Notes: generated by a model not told the origin, from the sequence alone. A stretch of 64,000 nt of DNA from Saccharopolyspora_D taberi (GCF_039534165.1 NZ_BAAAUX010000023.1:1-64000), one strand, 5' to 3'. Counted from the stretch's first letter, positions 7,006-16,035 are shown. Made by a program: numbers and translations.

Positions 7006-8346
7006 GTGACCACTGCACAGCGCGTGTCGCCTCCGCTGACGGCGCCGGAGGACGAGGGGTGCGATCCCGAGCGCCGTCGTGAGCTGCAGGAACGGCGGTT
7101 GCAGCGGCTGGTCGACCGGCTGCTGGCGGCTGGCGGCGTGCAGGCGGGGCGGCTGCGCGACAGCGGGGTGCGCCGGGGCTCCGACGTCGGCCTCGACGAG
7201 CTGCACCAGCTCCCCTTCGTCACCAAGCAGGACCTCTGGGACCACTACCCCTTCGGCCTGCGGGCCGCTCCGGAGACCGACGTGGTGTGCATCCACGGGA
7301 CCTCCGGGACGCTCGGGCGGCAGACGCTGGTGCCCTACACCGCGCACGACATGGACGTCTGGTCCGAGGTGATGGCGCGGGCGCTGGCCGGGGCCGGGGT
7401 GACCCGCCGCGGGCTGGTGCACAACGCGTTCGGCTACGGCCTGTTCACCGGCGGGCAGGGCCTGCACCAGGGCGCGATGCGGCTGGGCGCGAGCGTGCTG
7501 CCGGTCTCCGGCGGGGGCACCGACCTCCAGCTGCGGCTGATGCTCGACCTGCGCCCGGACGTGCTGTGCTGCACCCCGTCGTACGCGATCTACCTCGGCG
7601 AGTCGTTCCGCTCGACCGGGATCACCGCCGACCAGCTGTCGCTGCGCATCGGCCTGTTCGGCGCCGAGCCGTGGACCGAGCAGATGCGGATCGAGATCGA
7701 GCGGCTGCTGGGGCTGCGGGCGCTCAACATCTACGGCCTCACCGAGATCATCGGCCCGGGCGTGGCGTGCGAGTCGCTGGACTCCGAGGGGCTGCTCAAC
7801 ATCGCCGAGGACCACTTCTACCCGGAGGTCATCGGCACCGACGGGGAACCGGTGCCGGACGGCGAACCGGGCGAGCTGGTGTTCACCACCCTCACCAAGA
7901 CCGGGCTGCCGCTGCTGCGCTACCGGACCGGCGACGTCGCCGCCGTGTGCGGACCGGTGCCGGGTTCCGCGCGCACGCTGCGGCGGATGACCCGGGTGAT
8001 CGGCCGCAGCGACGACATGCTGATCATCCGCGGGGTCAACGTGTTCCCCGCCGAGGTCGAGGCGGTGCTGCTGGAGGACGACCGGGTCGCGCCGCACTAC
8101 CTGGTCGTCGAGGACCGCCGCGACTCCTCCCGGCCCGAGCTGCGGATCGCGGTCGAGCCCTACAGCGCGGCCGAGGACGCCGCGGTCCTCGAACGGGACC
8201 TGGCCGCCGCGTTGCAGCAGCGGCTGGGCATCACCTGCGTCGTGCGCATGTTCGCGCCCGGCCACATCCCGCGCGCGACGAGCGGCAAGGCCCGGCGGGT
8301 CGTGCGCTGGAACCACGGCGTGGCGCCGCTGCCCGGGCTGGAGTGA
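7006..8346 (+). CDS. paaK: Phenylacetate-CoA ligase family AMP-forming enzyme
   Basis: The 446-residue protein is a PaaK-type adenylate-forming ligase, which activates phenylacetate or a related aromatic acid to its CoA thioester. It shows the AMP-binding loop HGTSGTLGRQTLVPYT (near 100-115), NIYGLTEIIGPG, the YRTGD motif and the IIRGVNVFPAEVE hinge typical of PaaK. The GTG at 7006 is preceded by TACACC and seven bases with no Shine-Dalgarno sequence, a leaderless arrangement; upstream in-frame starts would run into the tRNA gene. The gene abuts the convergent NADH dehydrogenase with no spacer. It lies 3 kb from a styrene-monooxygenase-like cluster, which fits a styrene-to-phenylacetate theme, but no phenylacetyl-CoA epoxidase genes are nearby. 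Confidence 0.83.
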   Translation: MTTAQRVSPPLTAPEDEGCDPERRRELQERRLQRLVDRLLAAGGVQAGRLRDSGVRRGSDVGLDELHQLPFVTKQDLWDHYPFGLRAAPETDVVCIHGTSGTLGRQTLVPYTAHDMDVWSEVMARALAGAGVTRRGLVHNAFGYGLFTGGQGLHQGAMRLGASVLPVSGGGTDLQLRLMLDLRPDVLCCTPSYAIYLGESFRSTGITADQLSLRIGLFGAEPWTEQMRIEIERLLGLRALNIYGLTEIIGPGVACESLDSEGLLNIAEDHFYPEVIGTDGEPVPDGEPGELVFTTLTKTGLPLLRYRTGDVAAVCGPVPGSARTLRRMTRVIGRSDDMLIIRGVNVFPAEVEAVLLEDDRVAPHYLVVEDRRDSSRPELRIAVEPYSAAEDAAVLERDLAAALQQRLGITCVVRMFAPGHIPRATSGKARRVVRWNHGVAPLPGLE

Positions 8347-9687
8347 TCACCCCGCCTGGCCGCCGTGGCGCTGCGGCAGGCCGCGGGTGTTGGCGGCCTT
8401 GACGAACTCCGACCGCGGGTCGTGCAGTTCGCCGAGCGCGACTACCTGCCTGCGGAACGGCAGCTCCAGCAGCCAGTCGCCCATGATGCGCGCCTTCCGC
8501 GACGCCGTGGGCATCTTGGCCAGGTGGTAGACCCGGTGCAGCGCCCACGCCGGGAAGCCCTTCAGCTTCACCCCGTACACCTCGGCGGCGCCCTGGAAGA
8601 GCCCGAGCCCGGCGACCGATCCCGCGTACCTGTGCCGGTACTGGTGCAGTTCCTGGCCGCGCAGCAGCGCCACGACGTTGTCCGCGAGCACCTTGGCCTG
8701 CCGCACCGCGTGCTGCGCCGACGGCGAGCACTTCGCGTTGGGGTCGCGGCTGGTCAGGTCCGGGACGGCGGCGCAGTCCCCGGCGGCGAAGACGTCCACG
8801 GTGCCGCGTACCTGGAGCTTGGCGGTGCAGTCCACGCGGCCCTTGTCGTCCCGCGGCAGGTCGCTGCCCTCCAGCATCGGGTGCGGTTTGACCCCGGCGG
8901 TCCAGACGATCGTGTCGGTGTCGAACTCGTCGCCGTCGGAGAGCACCACGTGCCCGCCCTCCATCGACTTCGCCGTGGTGTTGAGCTTGACCTCGATGCC
9001 CCGGTCGGTCAGCCGCTGCCGGGTGTACTCCCCCATCGGCTGGCTGACCTCGGGCATGATCCGGCCCATCGCCTCGACCATCACCCACCGCATGTCCCGG
9101 ACGTGGATGCCGGGGTAGTCGCGGATCGCGTAGCGGGCCATGCTCTCCAGCTCGGCCATCGCCTCGATCCCGGCGTAGCCGCCGCCGACGAACATGAACG
9201 TCAGCAGCCTGCGGCGCAGCTTGTCGTCGGTGGTGCTGGCCGCGATGTCCAGCCGGGACAGCACGTGGTTGCGCAGGTAGATGGCCTCCCCGATGGTCTT
9301 GAACCCCACTCCCTGCTCGGCGAGTCCCGGGATGGGCAGCGCGCGGGAGATCGAGCCCGGCACCACCACGAGCACGTCGTAGCTGATGTACTCGGCGGTC
9401 CCGTCGCCGATGGTCGCGGTGAGCTCGCGGCGGGCGTGGTCGATGGCGGTGACCTGCGCGGTGATCACCTCGGACTTGCGCAGCGCCTCCCGCAGCGGCA
9501 CCACGACGTGCCGGGGTTCCAGCGACCCGGCGGCGGCTTCGGGCAGGAACGGCTGGTAGGTCATGTGCGGCTGGGAGTCGATCACCGTGACGTCGGCCTC
9601 GCCGTCCCGCAGGATCCGCTGCAACCGCAGCGCGAGGGTCAGCCCGGTGTGCCCGCCGCCGACGATGACGATCCGCGGCCTAGGCAT
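8347..9687 (-). CDS. Type II NADH dehydrogenase-like FAD oxidoreductase
   Basis: This 446-residue flavoprotein has two dinucleotide-binding folds: IVIVGGGHTGLTLALRLQ at the N-terminus for FAD and FMFVGGGYAGIEAMAELE near residue 165 for NADH. VWTAGVKPHP and VFAAGDCAAVPD follow, and a C-terminal membrane-associating region completes the NDH-2 pattern. NDH-2 enzymes pass electrons from NADH to menaquinone without pumping protons. The ATG at 9687 has GGGGGGAG close upstream; a GTG at 9708 is possible but lacks a site. The start overlaps the stop of the small upstream DUF6158 gene by 8 bases, so the two are probably translationally coupled. Confidence 0.86.
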   Translation of the reverse strand: MPRPRIVIVGGGHTGLTLALRLQRILRDGEADVTVIDSQPHMTYQPFLPEAAAGSLEPRHVVVPLREALRKSEVITAQVTAIDHARRELTATIGDGTAEYISYDVLVVVPGSISRALPIPGLAEQGVGFKTIGEAIYLRNHVLSRLDIAASTTDDKLRRRLLTFMFVGGGYAGIEAMAELESMARYAIRDYPGIHVRDMRWVMVEAMGRIMPEVSQPMGEYTRQRLTDRGIEVKLNTTAKSMEGGHVVLSDGDEFDTDTIVWTAGVKPHPMLEGSDLPRDDKGRVDCTAKLQVRGTVDVFAAGDCAAVPDLTSRDPNAKCSPSAQHAVRQAKVLADNVVALLRGQELHQYRHRYAGSVAGLGLFQGAAEVYGVKLKGFPAWALHRVYHLAKMPTASRKARIMGDWLLELPFRRQVVALGELHDPRSEFVKAANTRGLPQRHGGQAG

Positions 9688-9919
9688 TCTGCGGCTCCCC
9701 CCTCGCACCTTCCCTGGTCCGCCGCGGGTCGACGTCGCGGTCGGGGTGCCGCCGCAGGTACTCGTGCTCCAGCTCGAAGGTCCGGGCCGTGTGCTCGCGC
9801 AGCGAGTCCGGCGAGCCGTGCAGGAACGTGTCGTGGCGGGTCTCGTGCAGGTGCCGGAGCTCGCGCAACAGATCCGGTTCGGGCAGTTCGCTACCGGGGA
9901 TTCCGGTGATCATGCTCAT
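9680..9919 (-). CDS. Small DUF6158-like protein
   Basis: The 79-residue product (MSMITGIPGSELPEPDLLRE...) contains LLRELRHLHETRHDTFLHGS and LEHEYLRRHPDRD, which resembles the actinobacterial DUF6158 family; the match is from memory. It is charged, helical and without membrane segments. GGGAGG precedes the ATG. Its stop overlaps the NDH-2 start, so it may assist or regulate that enzyme, but no function is known. Confidence 0.7.
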   Translation of the reverse strand: MSMITGIPGSELPEPDLLRELRHLHETRHDTFLHGSPDSLREHTARTFELEHEYLRRHPDRDVDPRRTREGARGEPQNA

Positions 9920-9996
9920 GTCGTCCTCCCTGCGTCGGACACGCCGAAGGGTGCGTGCCTGCGGGAGTACCCCGGTCCAGCTCGATCAACACACCG

Positions 9997-11226
9997 TCAG
10001 CGGGCGCCGAACCGCGTCTCCGGCGCGCCCACCCACACCAGCAGCGCGAGCACCGCGGTCAGGCCGGTGACCGCGAAGGCCACCTGGAACGACACCAGGT
10101 CGGCGAGCACCCCGGCGACCAGCGGGCCGAGGATCGCGCCGACGTCGGCCGACATCTGGAAGGCGGCCAGCACCGTGCCGCCCTTGCCCTTCGAGCCGAC
10201 GACGTCGGCGACCGCGGCGCTCTGCGCCGGGTTGAGCAGTCCCGCGCCGAGGCCGGCGACCAGCGACGCGCCGAGGAACCAGACCACCGAGTCGCTGAGT
10301 CCGAGGGAGATGCTGCCGACGGCGGAGACCACCAGGCCGATGATCGCCATCGGCTTGCGCCCGCGCTGGTCGGCGATCCGGCCGGACAGCATCAGCACCG
10401 CGGCGTTGCCCACGGCGAACACCGAGAGCGCGATGCCGGCCATCGACTGCGTCGAGCGCAGCGCCTCGACCACGAACAGCGGCACCAGGGCGATCCGCAC
10501 GCCGTAGACGGCCCAGCCGTTGCTGAAGTTCGACAGCAGCGCCGCGCGGTAGGTGCGGTGCGCCAGCGCCTGGCGGACCGTCATCTCCGGCACCGCGTTG
10601 CCGCGGTCCGGCGCGGCGAGGGTGGAGTGGCGCAGCATCAGCCAGCCCGCGAAGGCGGCGACGAACAGCGTCGCGCCGTAGGTGAGGAACGGCAGCCGCA
10701 TGGAGAAGCCGACCATCAGGCCGCCGATGATCGGGCCGGAGATGTTGCCGAGCAGGAAGCTGGTCGCCCACAGACCGGAGGCGCGCCCGCGCAGGTGCGC
10801 GGGGGCGAGGCGGACCAGCAGCGCCACCACGGAGACGGTGAACATCGTCGAGCCGATGCCGCCCAGCGCCCGGAACACCAGCAGCTGCCAGTACGAGCCA
10901 GCGAAGGCGCACGCGGCGGTGCTCACGCCGACGATCGTGATGCCCAGGACGTACATGGGCCGCTCCCCGAGCAGCGACACCAGGCGACCGCTGACCGGCG
11001 CGAAAGCCAGCCGCATGAAGGCGAAGGCGCTGATGATGAAGGAGACGGCGGTGACGCCGACGTCGAAGCTGGCGGCGAAGGCGGGCAGCACCGGGGAGAC
11101 GATGCCCATGCCGATCGCGACGATGAAGCTGCCGACGACGAGGATCCAGATCTCTCGGGGCAGTGCTGCGGTACCGGATGTCGGAGTGGATGCTGGGGTG
11201 GACTCGGCGGCAGTCGCGCTGGACAC
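9997..11226 (-). CDS. MFS transporter
   Basis: The 409-residue protein has about twelve hydrophobic segments and the major facilitator signatures: GRLVSLLGERPMYVLG in the loop after the second helix and GRIADQRGRKPM in the second half. These place it among drug/proton antiporters of the inner membrane. The GTG start has AGGAGGT 4 bases upstream. TTAGTTCGGCTAA, a short imperfect palindrome, lies about 20 bases upstream on the minus strand and may be an operator. The first 20 residues are Ala/Ser/Thr rich and cytoplasmic. The substrate is unknown. The gene lies 77 bases upstream of the DUF6158 gene on the same strand. Confidence 0.85.
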   Translation of the reverse strand: MSSATAAESTPASTPTSGTAALPREIWILVVGSFIVAIGMGIVSPVLPAFAASFDVGVTAVSFIISAFAFMRLAFAPVSGRLVSLLGERPMYVLGITIVGVSTAACAFAGSYWQLLVFRALGGIGSTMFTVSVVALLVRLAPAHLRGRASGLWATSFLLGNISGPIIGGLMVGFSMRLPFLTYGATLFVAAFAGWLMLRHSTLAAPDRGNAVPEMTVRQALAHRTYRAALLSNFSNGWAVYGVRIALVPLFVVEALRSTQSMAGIALSVFAVGNAAVLMLSGRIADQRGRKPMAIIGLVVSAVGSISLGLSDSVVWFLGASLVAGLGAGLLNPAQSAAVADVVGSKGKGGTVLAAFQMSADVGAILGPLVAGVLADLVSFQVAFAVTGLTAVLALLVWVGAPETRFGAR

Positions 11227-11376
11227 CCGGACCTCCTGTCTTTTTAGCCGAACTAAGCGAACCAGACGGATTTGCCCGGGTCAATCGGATACCGCGCCCC
11301 GCAACGGACCCTGCCCCTCAGCGCCACCAACCCTCGGGCTGCCAAAGGGGCTTTCCGCAGTCAACGGATGTCCCGA

Positions 11377-12198
11377 CTACAGCAGCTCATCCACCCGCCG
11401 GGCGTAGGCGGTCACGGGATAGGCCGCCTCAAACCCGCACGCCTCCGCGAACCGCTCCGCGGGCCTGCTCTCGTCGCTGTGCGCCGCGACCAGCCGCGCT
11501 CCGCGCTCGCGCAGCTCGTCGACCGCCGTGACGGCCAGCCCGCGTCCCAGCCCCCGGCGCCGCCTGCCGGGCCGCACGACCACCTGCTCCACCAGGCCCA
11601 TGCCGTGCTCGACGAAGCCCTGCGCGAAACCGGCGATCCGGTCGGCATCCGCGTCGTCGACGACGTGCACGACGCAGCGCGGGTCGTCGATGCGGTGCCC
11701 GAGGTTGCGGATCAGCCGGGACTCGCCCGCCTCGGACAGGCCCGCGTCGTCGGCGATCAGCTCCGCGATCCCCGGCAGGTCGCGGTCCTCGGCCGGGCGC
11801 GGGGAAACCCACGTCACCCGCGGCTCCCGGTGCAGCAGCACCAGGCCCTCCTCCACCGCGCGCCAACCCGAGTCGTCGGCGATGCCCTCGATCTCGGCGA
11901 CCGTGCTCGGCGAGGCGTAGACGACGGCCTCGGACCGCCCTGCCTCGGCGAAGACCTGCTCCAGCCGCAGCAGCGTGCTCGCGACCTCGGCGAGCGTTCC
12001 CCAGAGCGCGCAGGCGTGGTTGGCCGTTGGCAGCGGGTTGTCCTGGTTGAGCACCAGCGTCGCGACCCCGACCCGGGTGCGCAGCCCGTAGCGGATCGCG
12101 GCCGACGACATCCGCGCGTTCTCGACCAGTCCCGCGAGCATCCGGGCCTGCCTCGGGTGCAGCAGGTCCTCGTCGTCCGGGTCGTGCAGTGGGTCCAC
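11377..12198 (-). CDS. GNAT-family N-acetyltransferase
   Basis: The 273-residue protein has a C-terminal GNAT domain. The acetyl-CoA loop VVRPGRRRRGLGRGLAVTAVDEL (near 210-232) and the later HSDESRPAERFAEACGFE are typical. The N-terminal half contains QARMLAGLVENARMSSAAIRYGLRTR and a second weaker GNAT-like region, so it may be a tandem fold. The GTG at 12198 is chosen because it sits at the edge of the conserved sequence, 58 bases from the divergent DUF885 start; a longer frame to 12330 would overlap that gene. The substrate is unknown. Confidence 0.75.
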   Translation of the reverse strand: MDPLHDPDDEDLLHPRQARMLAGLVENARMSSAAIRYGLRTRVGVATLVLNQDNPLPTANHACALWGTLAEVASTLLRLEQVFAEAGRSEAVVYASPSTVAEIEGIADDSGWRAVEEGLVLLHREPRVTWVSPRPAEDRDLPGIAELIADDAGLSEAGESRLIRNLGHRIDDPRCVVHVVDDADADRIAGFAQGFVEHGMGLVEQVVVRPGRRRRGLGRGLAVTAVDELRERGARLVAAHSDESRPAERFAEACGFEAAYPVTAYARRVDELL

Positions 12199-12256
12199 GC
12201 GTTCATTGTCTGCCCCGGGGGCTTGCCCGTGGCGCGCGCGGCTGGACGATGTGCGT

Positions 12257-13891
12257 GTGGCCACACCAGAACAGCTCGCCGACGAACTGCTGGACCTGAT
12301 CTTCGAAGGGGATCCGGTCCGGGCCAGCATCTACGGCGACCGCACCCGAGACGACCTGCTGCCCGACCTCAGCGCCGCGGCCGAGCAGTCCCGGCGCGCC
12401 CAGTTGGAGGACGTGCGCAGGCGCGCGATGGCAGTCGACACCGAGCACGCCGAGCTGGAGCAGCGGCTGACCATCGCCGTCGTGGTGCACCAGGCCGAGG
12501 CCGCGATCGACCGCATCGACTCCCGGTCGGTGGAGTACGGGATCAACGGCTCGCTGTTCGCCCCGGTCTCCGGCCTGCTGGGCGCCCTCGCCCGGGTCTC
12601 GGTCACCGACGCCGACCAGGCGCGGGCGTTCCTGCGGCGGCTGGCCGCGATTCCGCGGTTCACCGAGACCGTGGTCCAGCGCCACCGGGAAGGGCTGGCC
12701 ACCGGCATGCTCCCGGTCCAGCCCCTGGTGGAGGAGGCTGTCGACCAGCTCGACCGGCTCCTGGCCGCGCCCGGCACCGATCCGCTGCTCGAACAGGACA
12801 TGCACGGCCTCGACGCCGAGCGCCGCGAGCTGCTCGACGAGGTCGTGCACCCGGCGCTGCGGCGCTACCGCGACGTGCTGGCCACCGAGGTCGCACCGGC
12901 GAGCCGCCCGGCCGACAAACCCGGCCTGTGCTGGCTGCCGAGCGGACGGGACATCTACCGCCGCCTGGTGCGCTCGCACACCACGACCCAGCGGACACCT
13001 CAGGAGCTGCACGAGACCGGCCTGCGCATCGGCGCCGACCTCCGGCGCGAGTACGCCGAGCTGGGCGCCCGCGCGCTCGGCGTCTCCGACCCCGCCGAGC
13101 TGACCGAACGCCTGCGCTCGGACCCCGCGCTGCGCTGGCGGGACGCCGACGACCTGCTGACCACCGCGCGCGACGCGATCAGCAGGGCCGAGGCGGCGGC
13201 GCCGGACTGGTTCGGGCGGCTGCCCTCGCAGGGCTGCGAGGTCCGGTCGATCCCGCCGTCCAGCGGCCGTTCCACCGGCGACTACTACACCCCGCCCGCG
13301 CTGGACGGCTCCCGGCCGGGCATCTACTTCGCCGCCACCGACCGGGCCGCCGAGCGCGTCCGCTACACCGCGGAGGTCATCGCGTTCCACGAGGCCGTGC
13401 CCGGCCACCACTTCCAGCTGACGCTCGCCCAGGAGCTGACCGGCCTGCCCAGGCTGCGGCGGCTGCTGGCGATCAACGCCTACACCGAGGGCTGGGGCCT
13501 GTACACCGAGCGCCTCGCCGACGAGATGGGGCTGTACTCCGGCGACCTCGCCCGCATCGGCATGGTCTCCGAGGACTCGCTGCGGGCCGCGCGGCTGGTC
13601 GTGGACACCGGGATCCACGAGTTCGGCTGGAGCAGGCAGCAGGCGGTCGACCACATGCTCGAACACACCACCCTGCCGCCGCCGGAGGTCGCCGCCGAGG
13701 TCGACCGCTACATCCAGCTGCCCGGCCAGGCGCTGTCGTACATGGTCGGGCGGCTGGAGATCGAGCGGATCAGGGCGGCGGCCCGCGACCGCCTCGGCGC
13801 GGACTTCGACATCCGGGCCTTCCACGACGCGGTGCTCGGCCACGGCGCGCTCCCCTTGTCCACAGTGGACATGGTGGTGGCATCCGGGTGA
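12257..13891 (+). CDS. DUF885 family metallopeptidase-like protein
   Basis: The protein is about 544 residues and matches the DUF885 family, which shares the zinc-peptidase motif HExxH. HEAVPGHHFQLTLAQE is seen near residues 377-392 and EGWGLYTERLADEMG near 411-425. Together these supply two histidines and a glutamate for zinc, as in M32-like carboxypeptidases. No signal peptide is seen, so a cytoplasmic role is likely. GTG codons at 12251 and 12257 are both possible and neither has a good ribosome binding site. The gene is divergent from the GNAT gene. Near its 3' end (13858-13870) it carries a perfect copy of the palindrome GTCCACAGTGGAC. Confidence 0.8.
   Translation: MATPEQLADELLDLIFEGDPVRASIYGDRTRDDLLPDLSAAAEQSRRAQLEDVRRRAMAVDTEHAELEQRLTIAVVVHQAEAAIDRIDSRSVEYGINGSLFAPVSGLLGALARVSVTDADQARAFLRRLAAIPRFTETVVQRHREGLATGMLPVQPLVEEAVDQLDRLLAAPGTDPLLEQDMHGLDAERRELLDEVVHPALRRYRDVLATEVAPASRPADKPGLCWLPSGRDIYRRLVRSHTTTQRTPQELHETGLRIGADLRREYAELGARALGVSDPAELTERLRSDPALRWRDADDLLTTARDAISRAEAAAPDWFGRLPSQGCEVRSIPPSSGRSTGDYYTPPALDGSRPGIYFAATDRAAERVRYTAEVIAFHEAVPGHHFQLTLAQELTGLPRLRRLLAINAYTEGWGLYTERLADEMGLYSGDLARIGMVSEDSLRAARLVVDTGIHEFGWSRQQAVDHMLEHTTLPPPEVAAEVDRYIQLPGQALSYMVGRLEIERIRAAARDRLGADFDIRAFHDAVLGHGALPLSTVDMVVASG
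13858..13870. repeat. Dispersed 13-bp palindrome GTCCACAGTGGAC (perfect copy)
   Basis: GTCCAC-A-GTGGAC is a perfect 6+6 inverted repeat around one base. It lies inside the last codons of the DUF885 gene, where it is read as STVD and uses the rare codon ACA. Further copies occur at 42345-42357 (perfect) and, with one or a few changes, at 2780, 17827, 26974, 26996 and 55471. Confidence 0.7.
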
Positions 13892-14007
13892 ACCCCGGCC
13901 CGCCGGTGCGACATCCAGGTGATCCCCGCCTGAGCAGCTAGAAAACGCCCGTCGGCGCTCTAGCCTCGGAGGTGGCCGAAGCACCCGTTTCCGCAGTGGA
14001 GGCAACG

Positions 14008-15975
14008 GTGACCGGGACGCACCACCACCGCGAGGAGCGCCTCCGCCGCCAGGCGGAAGCGGAACTGCGAGCCAGGCCGCCGCTGCCGCCGTGGCAGAAG
14101 CGGGTCGTGGAGCGGTTCGCGGTGGAGCGCCCGGCCGGCTGGTACACGCTACTGAACCAGTTCGCCCCGCACACCCCGGAGAACCGGCCGGACGTGGTGC
14201 TGGCCGGTCCGCGCGGGGTGCTCGCGGTCCTGCTCCGCGAGGAGGACCCGGGCTGGGAGGACGCCAGGGCGGCCTTCGTCTGGACCGCCGAACTGCTGGC
14301 GGGCGTGCCCACCCCGCACGGCCTGCTGACCGAGGCCGCGCTGCGCACCGTCGTGGTGCGACCGGCGGGCTCGGCCACCGGCCACAGCGGCGAGCACCTG
14401 ACCGTCGCCGAGGACGACCTCGACCGGATCCTGTTGCGCGGTGAGGAAGTCCTGGAGCGCGCGGACGCGCTCAGCGCCGCCCGGCAGCTGAGCAGCCGCA
14501 CCTTCGACCTGACCCCGATCGGCTGGAACCCGCAGCGGATCCCCGAACCGCGGGCCGCGGGCGAGACCGGGGTGTCCGGCCGGTCGTCGGGGCTGTTCGA
14601 CGTCGACGAGCTGCGCGAGCAGCGGTTCGAGCGCGCGCTGGAAGGGCCGATGCCGGACTGGCGGATCTTCCTGGACGACACCCAGCTCGGGCTGGTCCGG
14701 CGGCGCTACTCCGGCCCCGCCCGGATCACCGGACCGGCGGGCACCGGCAAGACCGTGCTCGCCCTGCACCGGCTCGCGTACCTGGCCCGCCGCAGCAGCG
14801 GCGAGCTGCTCTACACCACGCACCTGAGCACCCTGCCGCGGATCGCCGAGAAGCAGTTCCGCTCGCTGGCCCGCCAGGTCGGGCACCGCGTCCGGTTCCA
14901 GCACCTGCACGGCTGGGCCAAGGAGTTCCTGGCCGCACGGGGCCGGGACTCCGAGGCCGACGACCGCCAGATCGAGGAGGCGTTCCTGGCGGCCTGGCAG
15001 CGCGCGGGCCAGGGCGGTCCGCTGGCCGCGGCCCGGCCGTCGCGCGGGTACTGGAAGGACGAGATCGACCGGGTCATCAAGGGGCGCGGGCTGCGCTCCC
15101 TGGAGGCGTACAAGACGGCGCCTCGCCGGGGTCGCGGCGGCAACCTGACGCCGGGTTTCCGGGCGCACGTCTGGGAGTTCTACTGCGAGTACGAACGCGA
15201 GCTCGGCGAGCGCGGGGTCAGCGACCACAACGACATCCTGCTGCGCGCGCTGACCGAGCTGGGCCGCACGCCGCTGGAACGCCCGTTCACCGCGGTGGTG
15301 GTCGACGAGGTCCAGGACCTCACGCTGATCGGCCTGCGCCTGGCGCACGCGATCAGCGGCGACGGCCCGAACCAGCTGCTGCTCGTCGGCGACGGCCAGC
15401 AGCAGGTCTACGCGGGCGGCTGGCGGTTGTCCGAGGCCGGGATCGCGCTGGGCGGACGCGGCGAGATCCTGCGCCGCAACTACCGCAACCGGACCGCGAT
15501 CGTGGACGAGGCGGGCGAGCTGGACGCGGTCAACCGCTTCGACGACCTCGACGGCGGCCCGACGGTGGCGCTGCGCTCGGCGCTGCCGGTCCTGGGCGGC
15601 GGCCGGGCGGTGCGCTGGCGCGGGCCCGACCAGGAGGAGGCGCTGCTGTCGGCGCTGCGCAGGCTCGACGACACCGCGGACGCGGCGGTGCTGACCCGCA
15701 CCAACAACGCGGCCGAGCACTGGGAGAACGTGCTGCGGGCGGCGGGTTTCCAGGTCAGCCCGCTGGACCGGTGGGACGGCACGCCCTCCCCCGCGATCCA
15801 CGTCGGGACCGTCCACCGGGCCAAGGGAACCGAGTTCCGGTCGGTGTTCCTGCCCGACGAACCGCGCATCGCGACGAACCACCGGGAGGAGCAGGAGGCG
15901 TCGCAGCGCCAGCAGCTGGTGGCGATCACCCGCGCACGCGACTTCGTCTGGACCGGATTCGTCGAGTCCGACTGA
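14008..15975 (+). CDS. SF1 helicase-like ATPase with degenerate NERD-like N-terminus
   Basis: The 655-residue protein carries UvrD/Rep-type motifs: P-loop GPAGTGKTVLALHR near 242, VVDEVQDLTLIGL near 430, VGDGQQQVYAGG, RNYRNR, VHRAKGTEF near 602 and a terminal VAITRAR. Before the P-loop lies a 200-residue region containing GWYTLLNQF and DVVLAGPRGVLAVLL. This resembles NERD nuclease-like domains, but the position expected to hold E-x-K reads LLR, so nuclease activity is probably lost. GGAGG 5 bases before the GTG at 14008 favours this start over the GTG at 13972. A role in DNA repair is a family-level inference. Confidence 0.78.
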   Translation: MTGTHHHREERLRRQAEAELRARPPLPPWQKRVVERFAVERPAGWYTLLNQFAPHTPENRPDVVLAGPRGVLAVLLREEDPGWEDARAAFVWTAELLAGVPTPHGLLTEAALRTVVVRPAGSATGHSGEHLTVAEDDLDRILLRGEEVLERADALSAARQLSSRTFDLTPIGWNPQRIPEPRAAGETGVSGRSSGLFDVDELREQRFERALEGPMPDWRIFLDDTQLGLVRRRYSGPARITGPAGTGKTVLALHRLAYLARRSSGELLYTTHLSTLPRIAEKQFRSLARQVGHRVRFQHLHGWAKEFLAARGRDSEADDRQIEEAFLAAWQRAGQGGPLAAARPSRGYWKDEIDRVIKGRGLRSLEAYKTAPRRGRGGNLTPGFRAHVWEFYCEYERELGERGVSDHNDILLRALTELGRTPLERPFTAVVVDEVQDLTLIGLRLAHAISGDGPNQLLLVGDGQQQVYAGGWRLSEAGIALGGRGEILRRNYRNRTAIVDEAGELDAVNRFDDLDGGPTVALRSALPVLGGGRAVRWRGPDQEEALLSALRRLDDTADAAVLTRTNNAAEHWENVLRAAGFQVSPLDRWDGTPSPAIHVGTVHRAKGTEFRSVFLPDEPRIATNHREEQEASQRQQLVAITRARDFVWTGFVESD

Positions 15976-16001
15976 CCCGTTCCGCACCGATCCAGGTCCC
16001 C

Positions 16002-16034
16002 TTGCGGTCCGCCTAATTCAACGTACGATGAATT
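16002..16034 (+). promoter_or_regulatory. Leaderless promoter with 20-bp palindrome
   Basis: TTGCGG (16002-16007) and TACGAT (16024-16029) are 16 bases apart. The start site would fall on the ATG at 16036, and no Shine-Dalgarno sequence exists, so the mRNA should be leaderless. The -10 box is embedded in AATTCA-aCGTACGa-TGAATT (16015-16034), a 20-base palindrome with a single mismatched pair. Confidence 0.6.
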
Positions 16035-16035
16035 T

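Noticed and set aside
8365..9909. 514-codon plus-strand frame opposite NDH-2 and DUF6158
   Set aside because: Its composition is that of an antisense shadow (runs of Val, Arg, His, Gly), while the minus-strand genes have clear FAD and NAD motifs.
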